From: Flaccisagitta enflata
Taxonomy: Eukaryota; Chaetognatha; Sagittoidea; Aphragmophora
Length of the DNA: 64,000 nucleotides
Assembly: GCA_965153355.1 (NCBI GenBank)
Contig: OZ231127.1
Coordinates: 23,312,001 to 23,376,000, forward strand
Direction: 5' to 3'
Positions 27,776 through 40,298 of this stretch are shown here, piece by piece (position 1 is the first letter of the stretch; every line of letters starts with the position of its first letter). The notes below the pieces were generated by a model. That model was not told the origin of the DNA. It saw only the letters and a program-made list of their open reading frames with translations, and made no database searches. The translations under genes were made by a program, and so were the position numbers.

Positions 27776-27932
27776 AGTTGCGGACACGCAACTCTATAAG
27801 AGGCTTTGTTCGTCCGTCGGTCCGTCGGTCGGTCCGTCGGTCATGGTGATCGAGTTGGAAAGTGTGAAAACCCGCATTTCCGCTCCTGCCCACCCGTCCG
27901 CAACTGGTATTGGCCGTGTATCCGGCTTTGTT
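27776..27932 (+). mobile_element. Tag-hairpin family copy, AGTTGCGGAC tag
   Basis: It has the hairpin AGTTGCGGACACGCAACT, a CGGTCCGT tract, and the far end CCCGTCCGCAACTGG followed by CCGTGTATCCGGCTTTGTT. Confidence 0.9.
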
Positions 27933-28107
27933 ATCTTTCAATCTCCTGTCGATTTCGGCGCAAAGTGCCACCCGTCCTTCACGTGGCAAAATGAGTCACC
28001 GTTGTGAATACTCCCCAGTTGCTAGGCAACCGACAACATGCAACCAACTACTTGCAACAGCCACAATATCTGCTTCGGTTACAGCGACAGCGCCTAATCC
28101 TCTACTC

Positions 28108-28108
<1 letters not shown>

Positions 28109-28198
<90 letters not shown>
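28109..28198 (+). repeat. (CT)n microsatellite
   Basis: A pure CT dinucleotide array. Confidence 0.97.
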
Positions 28199-28200
<2 letters not shown>

Positions 28201-28210
28201 TTTGTTCCTC

Positions 28211-28804
28211 CTCTTGTTTCACTCTGCAATTACGCTGACATTATCAAAAATCCGACGGCCAAGAAGGTCACACTAAATCCTTTTTTTTAGTCCTGGCGTC
28301 TCCTCGTCGGTACAAGTCGTTGTTGCATTAATTATGTGTACACCTAGTCAGTTGGCTGGTTGGTCGATCCGATGCGGATCATGACCATCTTATCCATCAA
28401 GCCTTCTTTAAATCCACAAAGGTATCTTTCTGACCTAATGAAATTGGGCAATAACGAAAGACGGTTGGTAGCTCACTAACTCTAAACGCACTGCTCAATT
28501 TGCTGGATTCACTTGTTCATCTGTCTGCATATAGACTGATTAATCTGACAAAATATAATCTCATCTCAACTCATCTAATCTACTCCAATGTAACCAAGTT
28601 CATCGATGTTACAGCTGCAAAACCCAATCTCATAACCACAGAATTAAAGGACACATCTAGAACCACCTTATTCAGCCACTCTCAGCCCTTGTTTCACCTT
28701 TGCTCTCAACCCTGTATCTTTTATTCTATTTTGTCTCCTTTCTTTTCTTTCTCGTTGTTTTTTTTTCTGCGCTTTTTCTCTCTTAAGTTTTCTTCGCCAC
28801 TTCT
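28211..28804. other. Unassigned sequence
   Basis: I see no gene or clear repeat boundary. Confidence 0.4.
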
Positions 28805-28987
28805 AGTCGCGGAATCGCGAATCTATAAGAGGCTTTGTCCGTCTGTCCGTCTGTCCATAACACTCAAGTTGAAGAGTGCAACAACGCGGATTTTAGATTC
28901 TGCTATTGTGTTTGTGTATGTGTTTGAGAATAAGGGGGGGTGTACTGTGCGCCTCTGTCCATCCGTCCGCGACGATATTGTAACCCC
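28805..28987 (+). mobile_element. Tag-hairpin family copy, decayed
   Basis: The hairpin AGTCGCGGAATCGCGAATC is followed by CCGTCTGT repeats. The far end has CATCCGTCCGCGACG, the inverse of AGTCGCGGAC up to its last bases. Confidence 0.75.
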
Positions 28988-30209
28988 GAGTTACTTTTTC
29001 GTTCACTCACTCATTTTGTCGTTCGCACACAAACAAAGAAAAACACGTTCCGGTTCCCTTTTCTCTATTCCTTAGGGGCTTAAGAATATCGTTAAAAATC
29101 GATTTCTCTCGTTTTTCTTCAAGTTTCTGTCGTGTTTATTTTGCGTAGGCTCTCGTTAAAGAATTAAGCTGAACTTCCTTCTCCTTCAAGTCAGTTTCTC
29201 ACCTGGATTTGTCACAAACTTTTTTTAAAGTATCAAATGGAAAAAAAATGTTTTTATTGACTTAATGGGTGTACGGAGAGGGACGTCATGAACGTCGGCC
29301 GACATCCTTATTCGTCCGACATACACCCCTGTCGAAATAAAGCCCATGACGTGTAGAAAAGGAAGAAAAAAAAAAGAAATAGCATAATCAACACAACAAT
29401 GAGAGAGGCTATGTGTATTTTTTTTTCATCAAAACAGAATGTCATTTTCAGTATGAGAATTCTTAAATGGTAAATGGTATATTCAAAATTGTTTAAACCC
29501 TGTCAGGCTTGAAGCTCTGTCGGACTTGAAACTGGTTGCCGACGACCCTTTGAGATTCTGCGCCTCTTAAGATTGACTTCCTTTTGGCTACACTAATTTT
29601 CTGAGTCTTTTTCATCAAAACGGCGATTAAAACTTGAAAGAGGGATTCGTTTTCGTTTGAAAAGGACAAACTCAAAAGGTTTAAAGAAACAAATTAGTAG
29701 TCCCCTTCTGATACTGATAATTCTTCCTTTTCACTTGCCAATTAGTGATTGAGCTTCATGAATAATTTAGGCGATCTGAGAGAAATCTGTTTTTTTTTTC
29801 TTCTTTTTTTTTTAAACCGAAAAGAAAAAGAGTGAGAAAAAGAGATTGGCCGATGGGCGCCCAATGTTTTTGCAGAGTATTTTTGTTAAATATTAACCTT
29901 CGATCTCGATTTTTGTGGATTCACTGTTTTCGAATTTTCATCATGTTTAGTGTGTGAGCCAATCCATCTTGACAACCTCGAGAATGATAATAAATCATAA
30001 AAAAGAAAAATGAAATGATAAAAAGAATGAGTTCGATCAGATGTTATTTTTACAATACATTTTTTCTTATTTTTATTTTCACTCTTTAACACGAAAGAAA
30101 TCTTGACTCTTTAGCTAAGTCTTTCAGTTAAATGTTTTAAAATCGATTACTAAAATTGAGAAAGTGGCACTTATTTGATTCGAGTGATTGAGTAAAAATA
30201 TGGCTTTTT
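28988..30209. other. Unassigned AT-rich intergenic sequence
   Basis: No gene, RNA or element boundary could be supported. Short open frames here lack recognisable features. Confidence 0.4.
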
Positions 30210-30396
30210 AGTCGCGTGCACGCGACTACAGCCCGCTTTGTCCGTCGGTCGGTCGGTCGGTTGGTCGGTCACACTTTACTTTTTTTATGATTTTTATTTT
30301 TGGACCTCACTGCACCTGCCCAAATTGTCTAGCGACGTCACATATGGCCCCTGCCCACCCGCACGCGACTTGGGTAGCCGTGTATCCGGCCTTGTT
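30210..30396 (+). mobile_element. Tag-hairpin family copy, AGTCGCGTGC tag, near-intact
   Basis: TTTTT precedes the perfect 18-base palindrome AGTCGCGTGCACGCGACT. Then come a CGGT tract, ACACTTTACTTTTT, and the far end CCGCACGCGACTTGGGTAGC with CCGTGTATCCGGCCTTGTT. It is a good reference copy. Confidence 0.95.
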
Positions 30397-30628
30397 AGCT
30401 TTACTGACACTCTTCTGGTTTTCCGTTTTCTGTTAATTTTTTGTTGATTTATACCATTTCTATGCCTAAAATTCTGAGTTGTACTTTGAATTTTTAAAAC
30501 TTCTTTCCGTTAACAATCGGATTCAAAATTTGGAGATGAACAGGTGACGTAGGTATTAAATCTATTTTTTGAAAACGAATGGAGAAAATAAAGAGAGAAA
30601 GAAGAGCAGAACCGAGCAGGAAAGATAG

Positions 30629-31380
<752 letters not shown>

Positions 31381-31767
31381 AAACATATTCAAACTAAGTG
31401 AGACAGACAGACAGAATGCCAGTCAACGAAATTTACGAAACTGACTCACTTTTTTTTTTCATTTTAAAATCTTTACCGGATTTCACAATCTAAAACGAAA
31501 GTGCAAAGTTTAAAAGTGCAAAATACGCCCTCAGAAACAAACAATAGAAATTTATTCTTTTCTTTTTCTCTTTCTTCTTATCTTTTTTTTATTTCAGACT
31601 CGTCCATTTATTGTACACGGCAGAAAAAGGAAGGTTGGATTGCCTCAGCACCCGGGAATAAAAGAAAAAAAAAAGAAAAATAGAAAATAAAAAAGAAAAA
31701 AATTCGACGTTCTAAAATGATAATGTAACAATATGAATTAAGAAATTAAAAAAAATTAACCAGGAGG

Positions 31768-32082
31768 ATGTCGTCGTCATCTAAAATTGCCAGGTCAAAA
31801 TCTACCTTCAAAAGGAAAATCATTTTTCCAAAGGAGTTTTTGGAAAGAGACAAAATTTTGTCCGATCATTCCGATGAATATTCTGGCGGCAGCTCAGATG
31901 ACATTGTAAGCGATGAAAACGAAAGTATTGGCCAGAGATTAACATTAAATCAAGCTGGCAATCAATCTGGAACCAAATTTAACAATCACAAGAACAGTCA
32001 TTATGCTATGTCCAATAACTACGCCGACGACGAGATGTCTAGCTTTCACTATCTCGACGAGTTTGATAATGATTTTTTCATG

Positions 32083-32137
<55 letters not shown>

Positions 32138-32845
32138 GCAACAGCAACAGCAACAACAACAACAACAACAACAACAACAACGCTTTATCAGAGAAAAACC
32201 TCACCGTCGGAGACTTCCGAGGCCTCAGCCGTGGCAAATCCTATGTCGGTGATTTTAATCCATCTCCGCTGTCGAAGTCTTCATCGCCCGCTCACTTCAG
32301 CAGGCACTCGCCCTCATTATCTCTCTCCAAGTCCACATCCTCTTTGAGCACATCACCGATTCCAGTAAATCATACGAAATCACCTCCGCCTTCGAGACAG
32401 TCTCAGCGCCATTTTGCATTATCCAAATCTGCATCTTCATTGACTCCATCACCTACTCCATTATCAGCATCACCAACTTCATTGACAGTATCACCAACGA
32501 CTACAATGTCATCATCACCAACTACATTGTCAGCATCACCAAATGCTTTGCCATCATCACCAGCTACATTTTCATCAACAACATGTCTCGCCGTGAGACA
32601 AAAGCATTCCTTTTCACCATCCAGACAATCACCAGCGAAGCTATCACCAACTGCATCCCCGTTGAATCGATCACCGACTACGTCTACGTGGAATCGATCA
32701 CCAAACCGGTCCCCGCGGAGGCAGTCGCCAACTAATCATCATCGAATGCTACATCAAGATTTGAATGATAAAAGTCATCATTATAGAGTTGGAAATGCTT
32801 ATGATCGTAATGATCATGCAGACAACCACATCAACCACCGTTCAC

Positions 32846-32942
<97 letters not shown>

Positions 32943-33917
32943 CTCCCGGTTGTTTGCACGAAGGATCGAAAAGGAGCAAATGAAGACGTTAAACACGGCC
33001 ATAAGACCGCGAAATTTGCCGGATCTCATTCCCATTTCGGCACCAAGTGATTTCCCAGCGGCAAAAGATATCCCAACAACTTCAAAAGAAGCTTCGACCG
33101 AAGAAGCGTCAGACACTTTGTTCAACTGGCCTTCGCCGCGACGACCTTCACCGAAAAATCAAAGAATCGCCGAGTGGAAATTCGCGCCGCTTCCTTCGGC
33201 GCCGATCAAGTCGTTGACGAGCGACTTGGACGTTTGTCTGGAGGAACCTTGGCAGGAAGTCGTAGAAACGACGTTGAAGCAGGTTGACGGACTGTTCGAA
33301 GGAGCGGAGATCGATGATGAGGAAGGAGAGGAATATGACGACGACTATGATGATGAAGATGATGACGAATATGACGAAGATGACGAAGCTGATGATGCGG
33401 TAGATGACGATGATTCTGACAATCAATCGCTTTACGAACATCTCCGATTCAAACCTCGTTTTGTCGATAGAGGGCGGATGTTCTCCACTGTCCGCGTGCC
33501 CGCCTCATCTTCTCCCTTCTCCGCGCTTGCCCCTCGTCCGTCGGCGGACATTTTTACGGACGAATCCTCCGGTACGGACGCCGAACTCATCGAAATTAGA
33601 GAGACCTTCCACGCTATACGCGAAAGATTGGACGACCGGACGCGACTACTTGATACGACGCCCGATTCGACGACGACAATGATGATGACGGCGAAGTCGG
33701 CGATGCCGACGTCATCAACGAAAAAGTTCGCGAACGTGATTGGACTGGAAAATCATTTACTGACATTGAAGGGTCACGCGATTGGCCTGGAGATGGATCG
33801 AACCACGGCACAAATGGCCGAAGTCAAGTTGTGGAACTGGATACAGGAGAAGAAAGGCGGATTGGGAGGAGGAAGAGGAAAACGACGACAACAACAACAA
33901 CAACAACAACCACAACC

Positions 33918-34005
<88 letters not shown>

Positions 34006-35445
34006 CCAATCGGATGGCGCGATTGGCGCCATCGCATCAATCGGCTTTGTCTTTACGCTGACGTCATTCGCGATTTGCGGCGAGAATTCGAAACGCGTCA
34101 CCGGAAATTGACGCGCGTGGCGCAAACGTGGCGTCGCTTCAAAGAGACGCAGATGGAAGTAAGGTATGAGCTTATGGCCACGGAAAGAAGAAGGCGGAGG
34201 CGGAGGAGGATAAATAGCAGGTGGGAGAGGCAAGAGCGGTTCGGCGAAGGTAGTAATGCGGTTTGCAAAGACTGTGGTGGCTTGGAGTTGGATGAAGAGA
34301 AAGAGGAGGAGAGGGAGGAAAAGGCAGGTAAGGGAGAGGAGGAAGAGGTGGGTGAGGCGGCGGAGGAAGAGGCGGTCAAGGAAGCGGGAAGGAAACCGAT
34401 TTTCGGGGAAGGAGATGAAAATGGCAAATTTTGGTCTGTAAATGAAATGGATTTTAATGGAGGAGAAATGGGGGAGGAGTTGACGAGATTGAAACTTCTC
34501 TTCTTCAACGTCAAAGATTTGATGACGCCGGAAGTCAAAAGTCGGGAAGAATCCGAGATGGAAACGCTCGTCAAGAGGTCGAAGAAGTTATGGGAAGAAG
34601 AGGAGCGGGAGAGGCAAAGGCGGAGGGAGCATGAAAAGAGTGATGAAGAGAGAGATGACGATGACGATGGGGAGGAGGAAGAGGGAGGGGAAGAAGGAGG
34701 TGCGAGGAAGTTGCAGCGGTGCAAATGCAGTTGCGTGCAGCGAGCGAAAATACGAGTTGGAGACGAACGAACTCATGGAGGTCACGTCGATAACGGAAAA
34801 AGCCACTCTGATGATGTTAAAGATAAAAATATGGAAAATGAAAGACATACGCAAAATGATGGACGATCCTTATCGGGTGGTGCAACTAATGTCGAGGAAG
34901 ATAAGGAGAAGGAAGATTTTGGGAGAAAGAAGGAGACATTAGGACAGAAACTGGGATTTGAGCATGAGATGATACGTCGATTCAGAGGCGAAACACGGGC
35001 AAGGGCGGAAGGAGTTGAAGATATCGAAAGCGTTGAACAAGTTAACTGTTACGCCGATGAAGATGACGTGGAACCGGAAGTCGAATGTACGTGCAAAGCC
35101 GCCCAACGCGAACGTCAGAGGTTCGGCGTCAACAGAGTAAAGCCGCCAAACGAAGCGGCGTTAGCCTTAACATCATCAGCGACTGCAGCGACAACTACCC
35201 GAAAAACGTCGACGGCCACGCTCCGAAGCTCGAAGCAGAGAAACAAAAGGTCATCAAGAAAGAGAGATCTCGATAACGACATGGAAGATGAAGAAAACAA
35301 ATGGATAAATGGTGGTTGGATCGCGACGATCGCCATCTTGGGATTCTGGATCGTCTTTTGTTTGTATCTTTTCGACGTTCATAAAAATGTCGCTTTTAGC
35401 TTCATTCCGGAATTACGTTATTTGGACGGCCCGCCACCGCACTGA
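31768..35445 (+). CDS. Nesprin-like KASH-domain protein (LINC complex), intronless in this window
   Basis: This is one open frame of 1225 codons. An in-frame TAA at 31747-31749 precedes the ATG, which has A at -3. The C-terminus is diagnostic: a hydrophobic segment (about residues 1183-1203, IATIAILGFWIVFCLYLF) and a short lumenal tail ending SFIPELRYLDGPPPH. The tail parallels the KASH peptide of vertebrate nesprins (SFYPMLRYTNGPPPT). KASH proteins sit in the outer nuclear membrane and bind SUN trimers in the perinuclear space, linking cytoskeleton to nucleus. The cytoplasmic part has Ser/Pro-rich repeats (about 170-330), poly-Asn (about 106-138, 360-392), an acidic block (about 516-551), poly-Gln (about 708-747) and Glu/Arg-rich likely coiled-coil stretches (about 780-1000). 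No actin-binding CH domain and no clear spectrin array were seen. Spliced 5' UTR exons are possible. Confidence 0.85.
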
Positions 35446-35650
35446 ACCATCAACGACTGTTTGGCATACAGTGGGAACTCGATATAACGTCCTTGAAGGG
35501 ACCAGGGTATTTTGGACGTTAAATCCGAGTGTTGTTAAATCGAATTCTATATTTTCCACCATTTATTTTTAGTTGGCTATAGTTAAAAAACAACCAATGA
35601 TATACTAAGCCTATGCACTTCTAAAAAAAATGGTAAACAATATATCACAT

Positions 35651-35656
35651 AATAAA
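35651..35656 (+). promoter_or_regulatory. Candidate poly(A) signal of the KASH gene
   Basis: AATAAA lies about 205 bases after the stop codon. It may be inside a mobile element, so assignment is tentative. Confidence 0.35.
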
Positions 35657-35811
35657 AAACAAAGCAATTTTAACCATGATATGATTGTAGTAATGATGAG
35701 CAACAAAGCATAAATAGTGGCTTTTCAAAATAACAGTCATAATCATAGTAAGGCAATGATAGAGATCACACTGTACCCTAATAGACGGGTGAAAGAATTG
35801 CATGGAATAAA

Positions 35812-35912
35812 AACAAGCCCAGGCGGGCAACTCTATGCGTCATCTGCGTGATATTAGAAGAGGTGTAAAAGACCAACGGACGGACCGACGGACAGACAGA
35901 GATGACGCATCT
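35812..35912 (-). mobile_element. Short tag-hairpin family copy, ATGCGTCATCT tag
   Basis: It starts AACAAGCCCAGGCGGGCA. The far tag ATGCGTCATCTGCGTG, a GACGGACC tract and the end tag AGATGACGCATCT follow, then AAAAA. The end tag is the inverse of the far tag. Confidence 0.7.
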
Positions 35913-35995
35913 AAAAAAAGGATCATTCAGTCATTTGTAGGTGTGAAAAAAATTTGTGATGATAGATTGGTGGTGCAAACACGATTGTTTCAATA

Positions 35996-36180
35996 ACAAG
36001 GCTAACACCTGTAATTCGTGTATGATTGTCAAGACTAAAAGACAAAATGTAAAATGTAAAATGTAAAATGACTTTAAATGACTTAAATGGTGAAAAAAGT
36101 TAACGGAGACCGACCAACAGACCAACCGACGGACCGACCAACAGACATAGCGGGTCATAGAGTCGCGTAGCAGGGGACTA
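35996..36180 (-). mobile_element. Tag-hairpin family copy, decayed
   Basis: It has AACAAGGCTAACACCTGTAA, a GACCAACAGACC tract, and the end AGTCGCGTAGCAGGGGACT followed by AAAA. Confidence 0.65.
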
Positions 36181-36596
36181 AAAATGTTTCCATGGACAAG
36201 AGATGTAGAAAGTCATCTTGTCGCGCAGTTTCAAGCTTTGTGAAGTATGATTTAAGTTCGCAAACTCGAGTGAGAGCCTCAGAGGTTGACAACGATGGTG
36301 CATAAGATGATTTTTTCCTCATTCTCATCATTCCAGTTACCTCGCGATGACGCAAAAATACACTCCTCCGTTTCCATTTTCCCCGTAGAGAGGTCTCGAT
36401 CAATGTTGAAACAATCGCTGAAGATGAGAGATGGGTCCAACTGCAGGCGTTTGCGATGGAATTTTGAATTTTGAAAAATTCAGTCAAAATCTTTTTCATC
36501 GGCCTTACCTTAGCGATCGCTGTAGTTCTACTTTTTGTCAAAACTCATTTGAGAATGGTTGGCATTTTTGTGTTCGGTAAAGTTGTACGCTACGCT

Positions 36597-36601
<5 letters not shown>

Positions 36602-36686
<85 letters not shown>
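36602..36686 (+). repeat. (CT)n microsatellite
   Basis: A pure CT array. Confidence 0.97.
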
Positions 36687-36689
<3 letters not shown>

Positions 36690-36964
36690 TTTTGTTTTCA
36701 TATCGAAGTATATGGTGCACATCAATCTTGGGGTCGGAGGTTTCGCGGGTTGGAGGGTCGATAAATCGGAAGAAAGTGGTCATTGGGACAAAAAATTTTG
36801 GACGGTTTATAGGGTTTGGACGTTGAATTAGGTGACGATGAATCGGGTGAAATTAATGTTACAAAAGCCTATAGAAATTCGGGACCTGACAATCTATGAC
36901 GAAGTATCCGAAATGACGTTGAATAGGGTGACGAAAAGGCAGTAGCCCACTGTATTTTCTTTTT

Positions 36965-37163
36965 AGTCGCGTGCTACGCGACTCTACACCCCGCTTTGTC
37001 GGTCCGTCGGTCCGTCCGTCGGTCCGTCCGTTAGTCACACTTTACTTTTTCGGCGTTAATGGGGTTTTTGGCCTTACTGCTCTTGCCCAAATGCTCCGTT
37101 GACCTCAATTATGGCCCCTGCCCACAAGCACGCGACTGGGGTAGCCGTGTATCCGGCCTTGTT
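36965..37163 (+). mobile_element. Tag-hairpin family copy, AGTCGCGTGC tag
   Basis: It has the hairpin AGTCGCGTGCTACGCGACT, a CGGTCCGT tract, and the far end AAGCACGCGACTGGGGTAGC with CCGTGTATCCGGCCTTGTT. Confidence 0.92.
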
Positions 37164-37307
37164 AATTTGTACTGTCGAAGTTCACACAAATGCAATCATC
37201 AAAGGACGAAACACTTTCATGATGCTCTGTTGTAGTCAGAGTAGTACAGAAGTAAAGTTGATGACAAACACGAAGATGACAAATTTATTCTAGATACACC
37301 TCTTTTT

Positions 37308-37482
37308 AGTCGCGGACACGCGACTCTACACCTTGCCGTGTCGGTCGGTAGGTCGGTAGGTCGGTCGGTCCGTCGGTCCGTCGGTCCGTCGGTTCCGTAA
37401 CCTTTTTGAATTCCGAGCGGTTTTCGCGAAACTGCTCCTGCCCAACCGTCCGCGACTGGATTGCCGTGTATCCGGCCTTGTT
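37308..37482 (+). mobile_element. Tag-hairpin family copy, AGTCGCGGAC tag
   Basis: It has the hairpin AGTCGCGGACACGCGACT, a GGTC/CCGT tract, and the far end CCGTCCGCGACTGGATTGCC with GTGTATCCGGCCTTGTT. It runs directly into the 37483 element. Confidence 0.92.
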
Positions 37483-37955
37483 TTTATAAGAACGTCATTT
37501 TTTTGGCAAGCCTTCAATGTTCTTAAATCATGAGCAGTTTCAAGGCTTGAACGTTCTTAAATTGTTTCTAACTCAAATGCATTTTTTTACTTTCAATTAA
37601 GAACGTTCTTAATTAGTTTATTAAGAAGAAAATGAAGGAAAGTGTTAATGAAACAACAAAGCAGTAGGTTTTAACATTTTAAGTGTATTAAAATCAATGA
37701 AATTACAAAAATACATGCTATATATTGAGAAATGATTTGCTGAGCATGAAAGATACAGAGTCTTTCTATTTATAAAGAACAATTGATTACAAAAAACTCA
37801 GAAAACAACCGTTCTTACATTTTTATGATTTAAAGCATAATGTTCTTAATTCTTTTAAAAAATGAAGCCTTTCAATATTCTTAGCATGTCCTTAAATTTT
37901 TGACGATTTGAAGCCTAACATTCTTATAAACTTGGTTCTTATAAAAAAAAGTGTA
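37483..37955. mobile_element. MITE-like element, sister of 17651-18150
   Basis: It shares TATAAGAACGTCATTTTTT, GCCTTCAATGTTCTTAAAT, the internal GTTCTTA repeats and the terminal TTCTTATAAAAAAAAGTGTA with the 17651 copy. Its left terminus is fused to the end of a tag-hairpin copy. Confidence 0.8.
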
Positions 37956-38452
37956 TTGTGATATTCCATGTTAATTCAAATCAGCTGAATATCGTTGATT
38001 CAAATCAGATGAATATCGTTCTCAGCGTTAAGGAATTCTTTACTGACTGAAAAAAAGTTTAAGACAGACAAATAGGTAAGAAAGAGAAACAGATTGTTTG
38101 ACAGATAGTAGAGACAACGTGACCAAGAAATTGTTCTTTTTTTCATTAGCAGTTTTTGTTATAGTAGCTGGGATAGAAATTCCAAAGAATCAAATGAAGG
38201 GACTAGGAGCAAAAGTAAGAATCTATTCGTCACAGGAAAATTTTTGATCCAGGCGTGTTTTTAAGTATGTTATTTGACTGTACAAAAAAAAAAAAAACAG
38301 TATTGGCGGCTATCGCCGTGAGAAAAAACGCATTGGTTACTTCTCACCAAGCTTCTGTTTTTATTAAATGCAATTTTTTTTTTGATAACTTAAATCAAGA
38401 GCAGTTGTATATATTGATTGCGTTAAAAATCAGAGAGAAAAAAGGATTGAGA

Positions 38453-38990
38453 TGAATGAGCTAGATGAGCTAAAATACTCAAAATCATTCATTTAGATGA
38501 CTAGTTTTGCTCACTTATATGCTTTCTTGTATTTGCATGTTCAGACATATTTCAGAACATTCTTTTGTCCTATTTAAAATCAGAAAAAAATGAGCTAGAA
38601 TACTCAAAAACACTCTCACAGACAAGCAGCTATGCTCATAAACATGTTTTCTTGCATTTGCATGCTTAAACCGATCTCAAAACATTCATTTATCTCATTT
38701 AGTATAAAAAAAAGACTCAGCAAAATGAGCTAAATGAGCTAAGATACTCAAAATCACTCAAACAGATGATCAGCTATACTCACATATATGCTTTTTCTTA
38801 TTTGCATGCTCAGAAATGAATCAAAACATTTCCTTATTAAGCACGTTTGAAACAAGCAAAAAAAGACTGAGCTAAGTAAGCTGGATGAGCTAAAATAGTC
38901 ACAAATACCCTTACAGATGAGCAGCTACACTCATAAACATGTTTTATTGTATTACCATGCTCAAACAAACACAGCACATTCATTCCTTTT
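38453..38990 (+). repeat. Diverged tandem repeat of 126-152 bp, about four copies
   Basis: A GAGCTAAAATACTCAAAATC-like start recurs near 38466, 38592, 38736 and 38888. Each copy contains a TTTGCATGCTCA-like segment. Confidence 0.85.
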
Positions 38991-39604
38991 GAATAATCCC
39001 GCATTCAGTGGTGAAAATTTTTGGAATTTATTTTTTTGTATATTATGACTAAACATGCCATTCTATTTCATTTGGTACCAAGCTCATTGTTAATCTGAAA
39101 TTTACAGTTCGCTTGACTCATCCGGTGAGGAATTTTGTTTCCCTGCCAATCACGGCACTGTTAGGAGAAAAGTTTCATGCATGGTACCAAACGAAAGATA
39201 ATGACATGGTTTATCATCTAAGAAGGGCCCAAGCTTGCGTAGCTAAGCAATCCCACAAAAAGTAACAAATGTTGCTCCTGTATGTTTTTGGCGCTCCCAG
39301 CGGAAATGCTAAAATTTGCTAAAAAATTTCGAGGGTTATTACGATTCAGGATATTGGTGGGAGTGGCCTTGTACAGTCATTTCCACTCGCGATTACACGC
39401 GTTTTGAAAAAAATAGAAACAAAAAAAATCGTATCCAATTTTTGGCGGGAAAATGACTGGGGACCTAAACATCTTTTCTTAACTCAAGTCATTCAATGCT
39501 TATGTTTGTTGTCGCGTTACCATGGTTACGCCATTCAGAAAATCTTTTTAGTGCTGATTCGTGCTTTACGTGTAGTGGAACTATGGCAGTGTTCATTATG
39601 CAAC
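38991..39604. other. Unassigned sequence
   Basis: No gene could be supported. A weak inverted similarity (TTTGGTACCA and TGGTACCAAA, about 39080 and 39182) was seen. Confidence 0.35.
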
Positions 39605-39612
39605 ATTTCAAC

Positions 39613-39742
39613 TAGGGATGTGGAAGCAGTCAATTTTTATGCCGCTTCCACCACTTCTGCTTCCGCTTCCATTTTACAGTTCAAATACTAGTAGCTATCC
39701 CATCCTCCAAATTGGAAGCGGTCAATCGCTTCCACATCCTTA
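39613..39742. mobile_element. 130-bp hAT-like MITE
   Basis: The termini are TAGGGATGTGGAAGC and its inverse GCTTCCACATCCTTA. The flanks ATTTCAAC (39605-39612) and GTTTCAAC (39743-39750) match in 7 of 8 bases, as expected for an 8-bp hAT target duplication. Confidence 0.65.
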
Positions 39743-39798
39743 GTTTCAACTGTGCTTGCCGAAGATATTTTGATCGCTTTGATGCAGGGAAGAAAAAA

Positions 39799-40180
<382 letters not shown>

Positions 40181-40298
40181 CACTTCAGGATTTTCATATT
40201 TTTACTTTGTCGTAATATAGAAACCAAACGCAAAAAAAGAAAAAAATTTATGAAATAAGTCACTATATTGTTGCAGATGGGTGGACAGGGGCATTCAG

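Larger units (their letters stand above)
35467..36954. mobile_element. Possible TA-target element next to the KASH gene, decayed
   Basis: TA-CAGTGGGAACTCGATATAAC at 35467 resembles pogo/Tigger-type termini. CCCACTG-TA at 36946-36954 is its 7-base inverse with a matching TA. The inner ends are diverged. The interior holds two tag-hairpin copies and a (CT)n tract (36602-36686). Confidence 0.35.

Noticed and set aside
29493-30092. Short minus-strand frames in the ARID5-KASH interval
   Set aside because: They are under 70 codons and AT-rich, with no recognisable motif and no splice-supported extension.
34098-34724. 208-codon minus-strand frame rich in Ser/Leu
   Set aside because: It is antisense to the Glu/Arg-rich part of the KASH gene; the composition is explained by the sense codons.
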